Source: Myxococcales bacterium
GTDB taxonomy: Bacteria > Myxococcota_A > Polyangia > Haliangiales > Haliangiaceae
Direction: 5' to 3'
Length of the DNA stretch: 64,000 nucleotides
Assembly: GCA_016720595.1 (NCBI GenBank)
Contig: JADKKI010000005.1
Coordinates: 124,001-188,000 of the forward strand
The translations under genes and the position numbers were made by a program. Under the pieces are notes generated by a model, which worked only from the letters and a program-made list of their open reading frames with translations, made no database searches and was not told the origin of the DNA. Positions 23,727-32,672 of this stretch are shown piece by piece (position 1 is the first letter of the stretch; the number at the start of each line of letters is the position of its first letter).

Positions 23727-23807
23727 GGGGTTCGAGTCCCCCTTCGCGCACGACTTACGTGGCCGAGAAGGCTTCGCTCTCCTCCAGCGATGCCCTCGGC
23801 CTTTGCT
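23727..23807 (+). repeat. Right copy of the 81-bp direct repeat (attR-like), with a tRNA-Leu 3' fragment
   Basis: Identical to 547-627. The first 24 bases are the T arm and acceptor end of tRNA-Leu(GAG) without the rest of the tRNA. It marks the far end of the putative 23.2-kb island. Confidence 0.85.
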
Positions 23808-23846
23808 ACGACGTGGGGTCGTGGCCTGACTGCGATACACTGGGGC

Positions 23847-25934
23847 ATGTTCCGTGCGGCGGTGCTGTTCGCGCTGTCGGCGTGTGGGCGCTTCCAGTTC
23901 GCCGACGTGCCCGATGCGTCGGTGGCGACCGGCGATGGGCGGGTCTGCCAGGCCGCCGGGACCAACGACGACGACGCCGATGGGATCGTCGACGGCTGCG
24001 ACGTCTGTCCAGCGATGGCCGACCCGGCGCAGCTCGACACCGACCGCGACGGCGTGGGGGACGCCTGCGATCCGACGCCGGGTGTCGATCGGATGACGGT
24101 GTTCGATCCGTTCAGCGGGACGAGCTTGGCGGCGCGGTGGGGCACGACGGGCATGCCGACGGTCGCCAACAGCCAGCTCGTGATCCCGCTCGCTGGCACC
24201 AACTCGATCGGATATCCAGGGAACACCACGCTCACCGAGCTGACGATCCGCGGCAGCGTGGTCGACGTCGGATCGAGCGGTGGCAGTCAGCTCTCGCTCC
24301 AGTACGGCACCACGGATACGTTGGATGACGGCGAGTACTGCGAGCTCTACGGCAGTGTCACGCCGTCGTTCCGGATCACGCAGTTCATCAACCCCAGCTA
24401 CACGCTGCTCAGCCCCTCGCTCCCCGTGCCCACCGTGACGCCGGGACCGTTCACCCTGCGCTTCGGCAACACCGCACAGGGGATGTACTGCGAGCTGGAG
24501 ATCGGCGGCGGCTCCTACCGCGTGACCACGACGAGTACGTTCGCGGCGCCGCGGGGGTTCACGTATGTGCAGCTGATCGACACCGCGGCGGTCGTCGACA
24601 GCTTCGTCGAGATCACCCACACCCTGAGCCTCGGCCAGGACGCCATGCGTCGATCGTGCGAACTTTGCACAGCGGTCCGGCGGCGGAATGGTCGTACGAT
24701 GGAGCGGATGCGGTCTTCGATCAGCTCGCTGCTATTCGGGCTGCTGCTCGGGGCCTGCGGCTTCAAGGTCAGCTCGTCGTCGTCTGCCGACGGCTCCGTC
24801 ATCGATGCGCGGATCGACGCACCGCCGCTCGCCGACGCACCGCTCGATAGCCCCGGCACGATGCTGTGTCCGTGGCCGTACCTCCCGGCGTACATCGATC
24901 CGTGCAACATGATGCCAGCCACGCCGCTCGGCGATCTCGACCTGTCGATGGCCGGCACCTACGCGTTCGACAGCGGGACGGTGATCCTGCAACCGCCGAG
25001 CGGCGCGCTGATCCCGCTGACCACGACGATCGTCAACGGCGCCAAGGTCATCTGGGTCCACCAGCTCCGGGTCCAGGCGGGCGTCAGGCTGCGGCTGACG
25101 GGCACGGCGCCCGTCTATGTCGTCGCGACCAGCGCGATCACGATCGACGGCACCGTCGATGCGAGCAGCCGCGGCGCGCCGTCGCTCGTGAACGATGGCG
25201 CTGGAGCGGGCCCCGCGGCGATCTGCCTCTCCACGATCGCGGGCAACGGTGCGCCGTGCTCGAACGGTGGCTCGGGCGGTGGTGGTGGCGGGTTCGGGAC
25301 CTTCGGCGGGAACGGCGGGTACGGTGGCGTCGGCTCCAACTGCGTCGCCGGCCAGGATGGCAACGGCATCTCCGGCGGCGCGGGTGGCTCGGTCAGCCCG
25401 GTGACCACCATCCGGGGTGGCTGCAATGGCGGCGCGGGCGCGATCGGCAACAATCCCGGTCCGGGGACCGGCGGTCGCGGCGGCGGCGCGGTGTACCTCG
25501 TCGCACGCGATCAGGTGACGGTCAGCGCGACCGGCAAGGTCCTCGCGGGTGGCGCGGGTGGACGAGGTGCGAGCGGTGGTCGATCGGCAGGCGGCGGTGG
25601 CGGCAGCGGCGGCATGATCCGGATCGCCGGCAACCTCGTGACGGTGGCGGGCGTGCTCGCCGCGAATGGCGGTGGTGGCGGTGGTGGGTGCAACGGCAAT
25701 GCCGCGATGCCAGGAGACGACGGCCACCCCGATCAGAGCGTCGCGCTCGGTGGTGTGAAGGAGAACTCCGGTGCGGATGGCGGAGAGGGCGGGTTCTTGA
25801 CGACGAACGCGGTCGGCGGTGGTGACGCGAGTCGTGGCGGCGGTGGTGGCGGTGGTGGTGTGGGCGTGATCCAGCTGCAGGCGGGTTCCGCGCCCGTCAC
25901 GAGCGGTGCGATCATCTCGCCGCCGCCGATCTAA
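23847..25934 (+). CDS. Large secreted lipoprotein ORF, probably two lipoproteins fused in frame
   Basis: 695 codons. Part 1 (about 1-285): signal MFRAAVLFALSAC, a thrombospondin type 3-like calcium repeat (DDDADGIVDGCDVCP, LDTDRDGVGDACD), then a concanavalin-like beta domain. Part 2 starts at an internal ATG near 24702 (MERMRSSISSLLFGLLLGAC) with its own signal peptide and lipobox, a DA-rich linker, and a very Gly-rich region of GGxGG repeats (about residues 475-670). Two signal peptides in one frame indicate two genes whose stop/start junction was lost, or an internal start. Both parts look like cell-surface proteins of unknown function. Confidence 0.65.
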   Translation: MFRAAVLFALSACGRFQFADVPDASVATGDGRVCQAAGTNDDDADGIVDGCDVCPAMADPAQLDTDRDGVGDACDPTPGVDRMTVFDPFSGTSLAARWGTTGMPTVANSQLVIPLAGTNSIGYPGNTTLTELTIRGSVVDVGSSGGSQLSLQYGTTDTLDDGEYCELYGSVTPSFRITQFINPSYTLLSPSLPVPTVTPGPFTLRFGNTAQGMYCELEIGGGSYRVTTTSTFAAPRGFTYVQLIDTAAVVDSFVEITHTLSLGQDAMRRSCELCTAVRRRNGRTMERMRSSISSLLFGLLLGACGFKVSSSSSADGSVIDARIDAPPLADAPLDSPGTMLCPWPYLPAYIDPCNMMPATPLGDLDLSMAGTYAFDSGTVILQPPSGALIPLTTTIVNGAKVIWVHQLRVQAGVRLRLTGTAPVYVVATSAITIDGTVDASSRGAPSLVNDGAGAGPAAICLSTIAGNGAPCSNGGSGGGGGGFGTFGGNGGYGGVGSNCVAGQDGNGISGGAGGSVSPVTTIRGGCNGGAGAIGNNPGPGTGGRGGGAVYLVARDQVTVSATGKVLAGGAGGRGASGGRSAGGGGGSGGMIRIAGNLVTVAGVLAANGGGGGGGCNGNAAMPGDDGHPDQSVALGGVKENSGADGGEGGFLTTNAVGGGDASRGGGGGGGGVGVIQLQAGSAPVTSGAIISPPPI

Positions 25935-25947
25935 GCCGAGCGCGCGC

Positions 25948-27111
25948 TCAGTGCAGCGCGACGTGCCAGCGGAGCGCGCCCGTCGCCATCGATCGGATCT
26001 CGAGGCTGCCCTCGGCGCCCTCGGTGGCATAGGTGTCGCCGTCGCTCGCGAACGCGAGCCTGGCCGCGACGTTCGTCATCCCGGCCTGGACACGGCGGAC
26101 CTCGCCGGTCTCGGGCGTCCACGCGCACAGCTCGTGACCGTTCGCGCACGGAGCGAACGCGCGCGACCCATCGGGCACCCACGTGAGACGCCCCTCGAGC
26201 TCCGGCGCGATCTGGCTGCGATGCAGCTCGGTCAACGACTCGAGGTTGACGACCAGGAGGCCGTGCTCCTGCACCGGCTCGCGGCACTCGACGTGCTCGC
26301 CGACGGTCGATCCCGTGGGCGTGCACGGCGTCTCGAACGCCATCGCGATCTGACCGCGGCCCGGGATCAGGCTGAAGCCCTCGCGCACCCGGACGGGGAG
26401 GGTCTTCGCGCTGCGCTCGTCGAGTGTCACCGGATCGCGCAGGCGGATCGTGTCGTTCGCGAAGCTCGTCGTCACGAGGAGGTTCGTGTGCGGGTCATAG
26501 CTCATCGCATCGATCCGCGGGACCGAGCGCGTGGCATCGGGTCGCAAGGCCTTGGCCTCCCAGCGCTCGAGCGCGTTGACCTTGCGGCCGTTGTCCTGGC
26601 CGCGGCTGACCACGAAGCTGTCGGTGCCTGGATCGATCGCCACCACGCCCTCGGCGAACGGATCGGACGAGCGCAGGCAGCCGCTCGCGAGATCGACGAC
26701 CCCAACCTGATTGCGCCAGCCGTGATCGGTGTAGTTGCCGTCGAGGACGAGCAGCTCGGTCTGCGAGCCTCGCCGCGGCTGAGCATCGATGAAGCTGGCG
26801 CCGCGGAACACGCGCTGGATCTTCTGCTGGACGACATCGATCACGAACATGCCGCTCGAGTGGGGATCCACGTCGAGCACCTGGTGGTGGCTGCCGTCGG
26901 GCGAGGTCTCGTCGATCACGCGACCGGCGACGCCGACGATCAGGGTCGACGGATCGAGCCACAACAGGCCGGTGATGAACGGGGACCGCGGCGTGGGGGC
27001 CTGCGAGTCGAGCACCGTGCCCGGGCAGCCGCCGGCGCCCCGCACCGGAGCTCCGGAATGGCCACCACACGCGACCAGGAACACGAGACCTGCGACCAAG
27101 GATCGGCTCAC
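25948..27111 (-). CDS. Secreted lipoprotein with beta-propeller-like repeats
   Basis: 387 residues. Signal with lipobox FLVAC. The mature protein shows repeated four-strand blades (LLWLDPSTLIVGVAG, GMFVIDVVQQKIQRVF, NQVGVVDLASG, GVVAIDPGTDSFVVS, DAMSYDPHTNLLVTTS, GLLVVNLESLTELH, RLTWVPDGSRAFAPC, RLAFASDGDTYATE), as in YVTN/WD-like propellers. No catalytic motif. It is convergent with the Gly-rich lipoprotein gene. Function unknown. Confidence 0.7.
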   Translation of the reverse strand: MSRSLVAGLVFLVACGGHSGAPVRGAGGCPGTVLDSQAPTPRSPFITGLLWLDPSTLIVGVAGRVIDETSPDGSHHQVLDVDPHSSGMFVIDVVQQKIQRVFRGASFIDAQPRRGSQTELLVLDGNYTDHGWRNQVGVVDLASGCLRSSDPFAEGVVAIDPGTDSFVVSRGQDNGRKVNALERWEAKALRPDATRSVPRIDAMSYDPHTNLLVTTSFANDTIRLRDPVTLDERSAKTLPVRVREGFSLIPGRGQIAMAFETPCTPTGSTVGEHVECREPVQEHGLLVVNLESLTELHRSQIAPELEGRLTWVPDGSRAFAPCANGHELCAWTPETGEVRRVQAGMTNVAARLAFASDGDTYATEGAEGSLEIRSMATGALRWHVALH

Positions 27112-27281
27112 CCCGGCAGCCTACAGCGGAAGCGGGCGCGGATCCGACGTGAACCACGCCCCCGACGCAAGGAGTGCGCGAATCGAGGCCCGGCGCCGAG
27201 CCTCGCTCGAACGGTGACGGATACGCAGGAACTTCACCTGCCAACGCGGAGGCGCAGGATCCGCGCGTTTGCCGCAGAGGC

Positions 27282-27689
27282 TCAGTGCCGCATGGGACGC
27301 TTGTCGAGGAGCTCCTCCAAGGCTTCACACAGATCGACGGTGGTGACGATGCCGATCACCTTGTGGTGATCGACGACGATCGCAGACCCGAGCTTGCGGC
27401 CGGCCATCTCCCGGGCCACCTCCGCAAGCGACGTATCGGGGGCGACCTGATAGACGTCGGAGGTCATGACGTCGTCGACCGTGAGCCGGTCGGCGTTGAC
27501 GTCGAGCCGATCGATCAGTGCGAGATCACGGTCGGAGAGCACGCCCTCCAGGCTGCCTCCCCGGAGCACCGGAAGGTGGCGGATCCCGTGGGCCCGGAAC
27601 AGCTCCTTCGCGTGTGCCACGAGTTGCTCCGCGCCGATCGTGTACGGGCTGGGCGTCATGTACGACTTGACCTTGGCGATGGTGCTCAT
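27282..27689 (-). CDS. CBS-pair domain protein
   Basis: 135 residues, entirely two CBS domains. CBS1: KSYMTPSPYTIGAEQLVAHAKELFRAHGIRHLPVL with GVLSDRDL. CBS2: DVMTSDVYQVAPDTSLAEVAREM with IGIVTTVDL. These pairs bind adenosine nucleotides and report energy state to a partner. It follows a second CBS protein gene by 48 bases on the same strand. The partner is not in the window. Confidence 0.9.
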   Translation of the reverse strand: MSTIAKVKSYMTPSPYTIGAEQLVAHAKELFRAHGIRHLPVLRGGSLEGVLSDRDLALIDRLDVNADRLTVDDVMTSDVYQVAPDTSLAEVAREMAGRKLGSAIVVDHHKVIGIVTTVDLCEALEELLDKRPMRH

Positions 27690-27737
27690 GCACCAGAGGT
27701 CAGCAACGGCCGTGCCGAACCGCGCCTCTCGACAAGT

Positions 27738-28160
27738 TCACGCGCGGGCGTGGGGCAGGTTGACGTCGATGCCGGCAAGGGCTCGGCGCGCAAGCTCCAC
27801 GAAGTCCGTGGTCGTCACGATCCCGACCAGGGTGCCGTCGGCATCGACCACGGGCAGGGCGCTGTGCTTGGACTCGAGCATGTGAGCGGCCGCCTCCATC
27901 GCGTGGGAGTTGACCGAGATCAGCCGGACGTCCCGGCTCATCACCTGGGTGACCGACAGCGACTCGCCGGGATGCATGGCGGCCGCGCGGAGCACGTCAC
28001 GGTCCGAGACGATACCGACGACCCGGCGGGCATGGTCGACCACGGGCATGTGGCGAAACTCGGAGACCGCCATGTCCCAGCCCGCGAGGGTGATGGAGTC
28101 GTCCTCGTGGAGCGTCTTGACGTTGGGGACCATCATGTCGCGGATCGTGAGATTGGACAT
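27738..28160 (-). CDS. CBS-pair domain protein
   Basis: 140 residues with two CBS domains: IRDMMVPNVKTLHEDDSITLAGWDM to GIVSDRDVLRAA, and VTQVMSRDVRLISVNSHAMEAAAHML to VGIVTTTDFVELA. It is similar in build to the downstream CBS gene, so the pair probably arose by duplication and may work together as nucleotide sensors. Confidence 0.9.
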   Translation of the reverse strand: MSNLTIRDMMVPNVKTLHEDDSITLAGWDMAVSEFRHMPVVDHARRVVGIVSDRDVLRAAAMHPGESLSVTQVMSRDVRLISVNSHAMEAAAHMLESKHSALPVVDADGTLVGIVTTTDFVELARRALAGIDVNLPHARA

Positions 28161-28245
28161 GCCCCGGTGGCATTCACGTCGTGTGCCGACGGGTAGGGCC
28201 CAGAACCAGAAGCGAGCGCCGGCCGCCAGGCCGCGGCCAGTCCTC

Positions 28246-29976
28246 CTACTGGATGATGATCGGGTTCGGCGGCACGAGGATCAGCACCTCGCGCTGGTCG
28301 AGCGCGGTGCAACCCCCGGCGAGGACGCGGATCGTGGCGCGGAAGATCTGCGCATCGGCGGTCTGCGGCAGAAAGTCGTTGAGCGCACGCACGTCGAACT
28401 GGACGCGCGTCCCGGGCGTGACGCCGAAGAACGTCGTCATGTCGAACGTCGGGCTCGGCACCACGGGAGGCGCTGCCGGCAGCGTGAAGCCCGCCGGGAT
28501 CACGGCCTTGATGAAGTCCGCGGTGGTGTGCGGCGCCGGCAGGGTCACGCCGTCGATGCTGGTCGTGCCGCCCTGGCGCTGGCTCGTGACGTCGAACTGC
28601 GCGAACCGCGTCAGCATCTGGATGCCGGTGACGATGTTGGTGCTGAGGCCGGCGCCCGAGCTGTCGGTGCGGAACACGAGCGGGCACAGCCCGTTCGCAT
28701 CGGGCGTGCGGCCGACGCCGCCGTTGCCGGTGCAACACTGGTTCGCCGCGCAGCCCGCGGGCCGCGTGCCCACGTCCCACGCGCCCGGCGGCACGCGCGC
28801 GCCGGTCGCCGTGGCGAAGTCCTCGAGGTCGGCCTCGCCAGAGCAGTTGCCGATGTTCGCGATCACCGGCGCGATGCCGACCGAGCGGGCACAGATCCCG
28901 GCGAGCGCGGCCTTGGTCTGCACGCGGGTGTGTGCCGTGCTGATGCTCGAACCGTAGCCGGCGTTGACGGTGCCGCCCAGCGCCGAGCTGCTGCACGTGC
29001 GGTTCTCGCCGGCGGCGTGCGCGAGCGCATCGGTGACGGTGACGATCACGGGCATGGTGCCCGTGCGGAAGCCCACGCTCGTGGCGGGCACGCTGGTGGG
29101 CGCCGGGCCGGTCAGGCCCGCGCCGGTGGCGACCTGATACATCGCCTCGATCGAGCCCTCTGGCCAGTCATTGCCGCAGCCCTTGGGCTGCCCGCCGACC
29201 GCGTACTTGCCGACGGCGGTCTGGACCAGCGAGGTGACGTTGGTGATCGTCTGGAGCAGGGTCAGCGGCTGATCGTTCGTGGTGCCGGGGAAGCCGCACA
29301 GGTTGCGGGGGCCACCGAACGGGCTGATCGGGAAGTCCTCGAGCGCGCCGACGCCGAACTGGGTGTTCGGCACCGCCGCCTGGATGCCAGGCACCACCGT
29401 GCCGGTGAGCGCGTTCTGGAGGTTCGTGATCTCGCCGATCATCGAGCCCGTGGTGTCCATCAGGAAGAACACGTCGAGCGCGGGGATCGCCGTCCCGAAA
29501 TCGAGCGGCTTGGCGACCTCGCCAGTGGGCGGCTGATACGGGAGCACGAAGAAGAAGTCCTGCGAGGTCCCCGAGCGGCGGTACGCGACCACGGTGATCT
29601 GCGCCTCGCCGACCACGCCATCGAGCTCGGCGCGGATGCGCGAGACCTCGACCGAGACGGCGGGGAAGCCGGGGATCGTGAGGGTCGCGGCGGTCATCGT
29701 CCCGACGGCGGGGTTGACCACGGACCAGTTCACGCGGTCGGAGATGTCGCCGTCGTTGCCGTCCTGGAACCGGCCTACCGCGGCGAACGTCTGCGTTCCG
29801 CCCATGTTGAGATCGAGCTCGATGATCGGATTGGTCGGCGAGACCTCGATCGCGGTCAACGTGTGGGGCCCACCGTTACCCCCATCGTCGGCACCGCCAT
29901 CGCCACCGTTCTTCGCGCTGGGACCACATGCGCCGAGAACCGCACATGACAGGATGATGATCGCGAGCTTGGCCAC
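28246..29976 (-). CDS. VWA-domain lipoprotein
   Basis: 576 residues from the GTG at 29976, chosen because GGAGG lies 5 bases upstream; an ATG at 29994 is also in frame. Lipobox VLGAC, then a Gly/Asp linker and a beta-sandwich (LTAIEVSPTNPIIELDLNMGG, GVVGEAQITVVAY). The von Willebrand A domain starts at about residue 140 with LDVFFLMDTTGSMIGEI (MIDAS motif DxTxS), followed by FGVGALEDFP and VIVTVTDALAHA. Several Cys in the middle suggest disulfides. It is a surface protein that probably binds a ligand through a metal ion. Confidence 0.82.
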   Translation of the reverse strand: MAKLAIIILSCAVLGACGPSAKNGGDGGADDGGNGGPHTLTAIEVSPTNPIIELDLNMGGTQTFAAVGRFQDGNDGDISDRVNWSVVNPAVGTMTAATLTIPGFPAVSVEVSRIRAELDGVVGEAQITVVAYRRSGTSQDFFFVLPYQPPTGEVAKPLDFGTAIPALDVFFLMDTTGSMIGEITNLQNALTGTVVPGIQAAVPNTQFGVGALEDFPISPFGGPRNLCGFPGTTNDQPLTLLQTITNVTSLVQTAVGKYAVGGQPKGCGNDWPEGSIEAMYQVATGAGLTGPAPTSVPATSVGFRTGTMPVIVTVTDALAHAAGENRTCSSSALGGTVNAGYGSSISTAHTRVQTKAALAGICARSVGIAPVIANIGNCSGEADLEDFATATGARVPPGAWDVGTRPAGCAANQCCTGNGGVGRTPDANGLCPLVFRTDSSGAGLSTNIVTGIQMLTRFAQFDVTSQRQGGTTSIDGVTLPAPHTTADFIKAVIPAGFTLPAAPPVVPSPTFDMTTFFGVTPGTRVQFDVRALNDFLPQTADAQIFRATIRVLAGGCTALDQREVLILVPPNPIIIQ

Positions 29977-30116
29977 GAGTCCCTCCGGCCCCATCGTACT
30001 GCGATCGGTCCCGGGCAGCGAGGGTTCTCGACGGTCACGGCACGGCACCGCGCGCCGCGTCACGGGTTCGGGTATCGTCCCGGGATGCCGTCGTGCTGGG
30101 TGTGGGTGTGGGTCCC

Positions 30117-30860
30117 ATGCATCCCGAGTTGATCCGCGTCACCAACACGATCGCCTGCGTGCGCAGGCCATCGTACGTGACCTGCTCGTACATCGTGCAG
30201 ACCGCACGGGGCGTGGTGCTGGTCGACGCGGGGATGAAGTCCGATGGCTCCGACGTGTTCTGGGGCCTCGACCAGCTCGGGCTCGATCACGGCTCGGTCA
30301 CGACGATCCTGATCACGCACTGGCACAACGATCACGCGGCCGGGGCGGCGGCGATCGTCGAGGCCACCGGCGCGCGCGTGATCTGCACCGAGGCCGAGGC
30401 GCCCTACCTTCGGCGCGAGACCGCAGCGACCGGCCTCGCGGGGTGGATCGCAGACGCGGTCCCCGAGGTCGGGCCGTTCGTGCTGGTCAAGGGGCTGCTC
30501 GGGAACGCACCGATGCGCGCGGCTCCGCCCGACGCGTGTGTGGGCGATGGCGATGTGGTGGAAGGCTTCGAGGTGATCACCACGCCTGGGCACACCGAGG
30601 GCCATGCGGCATATCTCTACGAGCCCGAGGGCGTGCTGTTCGCCGGTGATGCGCTCGCGGTGATCGACGGCGAGCTGCGGTTCATGGCCAAGCCGGTGAC
30701 GCCCGATCTGGTGGCCGCGCGCGCTTCGATGCAGAAGCTGATGCGGCGCGCGTTCACGCGCGTGTGCGCCGGGCATCGCGCGCCGGCGCTGATCGATGCC
30801 AGCCATCGTCAAGCGTTCGCGGCGCGGCTCGACGACGACGACTGGCCCGAGCTCGGCTGA
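30117..30860 (+). CDS. Metallo-beta-lactamase-fold hydrolase
   Basis: 247 residues from the ATG at 30117. The metal motif HWHNDHAAG (HxHxDH) sits at about 78-84; further ligands are TPGHTEGH and FAGDAL (Asp), and the final His is CAGHRAP. The order is that of glyoxalase II-like/lactonase-type hydrolases. Substrate unknown. It is divergent from the VWA gene and 43 bases before the protease gene. Confidence 0.85.
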   Translation: MHPELIRVTNTIACVRRPSYVTCSYIVQTARGVVLVDAGMKSDGSDVFWGLDQLGLDHGSVTTILITHWHNDHAAGAAAIVEATGARVICTEAEAPYLRRETAATGLAGWIADAVPEVGPFVLVKGLLGNAPMRAAPPDACVGDGDVVEGFEVITTPGHTEGHAAYLYEPEGVLFAGDALAVIDGELRFMAKPVTPDLVAARASMQKLMRRAFTRVCAGHRAPALIDASHRQAFAARLDDDDWPELG

Positions 30861-30903
30861 CGCCGGGCTAGACGCGGGGCGGCCGCCGGGCCAAGCTCGT
30901 GGG

Positions 30904-32613
30904 ATGCAGCGGATCGGAGCGCTCGCGACAGGCTTGGTGGGAGTCGTCGGTCTGGTGGGTGTTGTTGGTTGCGGTTCGCCATCGGCGGCACCAGGTCTCC
31001 TCGGCGAGCCACCCTCGGAGTGGATCGAGCCGATCCACACCACGGTGCGCCACGTGGGTGCGTGGGACCTCGAGCTCGATCCCGTGCTCGGCACCGTCCG
31101 CACGATGACCGGTGCGGGGATCGCGTTCGGCGCGGGTGATCCCGAGCTCGCGTCGCTCGCGTTCGTGCAGTCGCACGCGGATCTGCTGGGCACGACCGAG
31201 CTGGTGGTCGACGGTACGATGGTCGACCACGGCGGCCCCGGGCTGACCTCGATCGCGCTGGCGCAGCGCCATCACGGGCTGCCCGTGATCGGCGGCCACC
31301 TCGGGCTCACGATCTCGCACGGTCGGCTCGTCCTCGTGCAGGGCGTGACCTATCCCGTCGGCGATCTCGAGACCACGCCGGCGATCACCGAGCTCGAGGC
31401 GATCTCCATCGGTGGGGCAGTGCTCGCCGCCGCACAACCGGGCGATCACGACACGGCGCGGCTCGTGGTGCTGCCCGAGCGCGGTGTCGGTGCGGTGACC
31501 TATCACCTCGCCTGGGAGGTCACCGCGTGGCGCGGCGACGATCACGCCGTGGTCAACGTCGATGCAACCTCGGGTGGCCTGCTCGGCGGGTACGATGCCA
31601 ACCGCTACGACTACGCGGGACGCGCGACCAACCTCGTCGATGCGCGCACGGTCGGCGACGAGATCGTGCAGATGCCGGCGGCGTACCTCCGCCTCCACGC
31701 GAACCGCGGCGCGGTGACCACGGACGGCGAGGGCGCGTTCGCGATCCGCGGTGCGGCGGGGCCGCTGATGGTGACTGCCAACCTGCAGGGCGCGTACATC
31801 AGCGTGCACAACGCCGGAGGGCCGGAGGCGCACTTCATCGGGATGATGCGGCCGGAGTCGCCGTACGCCCTCGAGTGGACGGAAGCGCGCTCCACGCCCG
31901 AAGAGCGAGATGTGTTCCGCGCGGCCAACACCACCAACCGGTTCGTCGCGACGGTGTTCCCGGACCTGCCGTGGATCGCCGGGCCGTTGCCGGCCAACGT
32001 CAACCTCCCGCGCACCTGCAATGCGTTCTGGAACGGCACGTCGATCAACTTCTTTGTCGAGGGCAACGGCTGCAACAACTCCGGCCGCATCTTCGATGTC
32101 GTCGCCCACGAGTGGGGGCACGGCCTCGACCAGAACGCTCCGGGCGCGGCGATCGATGGCGCGCTCGGTGAGTTCATCGGCGACCTCGTCAGCTTCGTGC
32201 AGACCGACAGCCCGCTGATCGGCCCGAACTTCCTGACCAACGGCGGCGCCGTGCGGGATCTCGAGGATCCGGCGTTCGAGTGCTTCGATCCAAGCAAGCG
32301 CGGCGTGCACGCCAAGGGGCAGCTCCTGGGCGCGGTGGTCTGGGACATCCGCGCGGATCTCCTCCGCGCCGGCTTCAGCGGCGAGCCGCTCAAGCGCCTC
32401 CTGCTGCGACCGATCGCGATCGCGCAGACCCGCGCGGAGTGGTACCGGGCGATGCTCGCGGTCGACGACGACGACGGCAACCTCGCGAACGGCACGCCGC
32501 ACGAGTGCCTGATCTACGCCCAGTTCGACGCCCACAGCTGTGGCGAGACCCGATGGCCCGGGATCCCCGATCAGGCGCCCCCGCAGTGCGCCAACCCCCC
32601 GAGTCTCAAGTAA
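30904..32613 (+). CDS. Secreted M36-like zinc metalloprotease (fungalysin-type), lipoprotein
   Basis: 569 residues from the ATG at 30904; lipobox VVGC. Residues 45-190 form a propeptide-like FTP region (LASLAFVQSHADLLG, LTSIALAQRHHGLPVIGGHL). The catalytic site is VVAHEWGHGLDQ (HExxH at about 400) with the downstream Glu in GALGEFIGDLVSF. Further Cys (RTCNAFW, NGCNNSG, FECFD, HECLIY, HSCGE) suggest disulfides. Length and order fit thermolysin-like M36 enzymes, so the likely role is degrading external protein. The stop is 59 bases before the OYE gene, in an AT-rich gap. Confidence 0.82.
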   Translation: MQRIGALATGLVGVVGLVGVVGCGSPSAAPGLLGEPPSEWIEPIHTTVRHVGAWDLELDPVLGTVRTMTGAGIAFGAGDPELASLAFVQSHADLLGTTELVVDGTMVDHGGPGLTSIALAQRHHGLPVIGGHLGLTISHGRLVLVQGVTYPVGDLETTPAITELEAISIGGAVLAAAQPGDHDTARLVVLPERGVGAVTYHLAWEVTAWRGDDHAVVNVDATSGGLLGGYDANRYDYAGRATNLVDARTVGDEIVQMPAAYLRLHANRGAVTTDGEGAFAIRGAAGPLMVTANLQGAYISVHNAGGPEAHFIGMMRPESPYALEWTEARSTPEERDVFRAANTTNRFVATVFPDLPWIAGPLPANVNLPRTCNAFWNGTSINFFVEGNGCNNSGRIFDVVAHEWGHGLDQNAPGAAIDGALGEFIGDLVSFVQTDSPLIGPNFLTNGGAVRDLEDPAFECFDPSKRGVHAKGQLLGAVVWDIRADLLRAGFSGEPLKRLLLRPIAIAQTRAEWYRAMLAVDDDDGNLANGTPHECLIYAQFDAHSCGETRWPGIPDQAPPQCANPPSLK

Positions 32614-32672
32614 TATACCAGGTAATATAATTGTTCCTGGCGGATTATGCTGGTTGGTATAATCATCCGGGC
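32611..32672 (+). promoter_or_regulatory. AT-rich promoter/operator region of the OYE-TetR-PhyH operon
   Basis: It holds a perfect TATAAT (32658-32663) only 9 bases before the ATG, so the transcript would be nearly leaderless. TACC/GGTA elements repeat: ATATACCAGGTAATATA at the left and TGGTTGGTATAATC at the right, forming inverted half sites. The TetR protein encoded two genes down is the natural binder. Confidence 0.5.

Noticed and set aside
547..23807. Searched for an integrase or excisionase inside the repeats
   Set aside because: No frame carries the R-H-R-Y pattern of tyrosine integrases or a serine recombinase catalytic motif.
27910..29949. A 679-codon plus-strand frame opposite the VWA lipoprotein
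   Set aside because: Composition is Arg/Ala/His-rich shadow of the GC-rich opposite gene; the minus-strand frame has a signal peptide and MIDAS motif.
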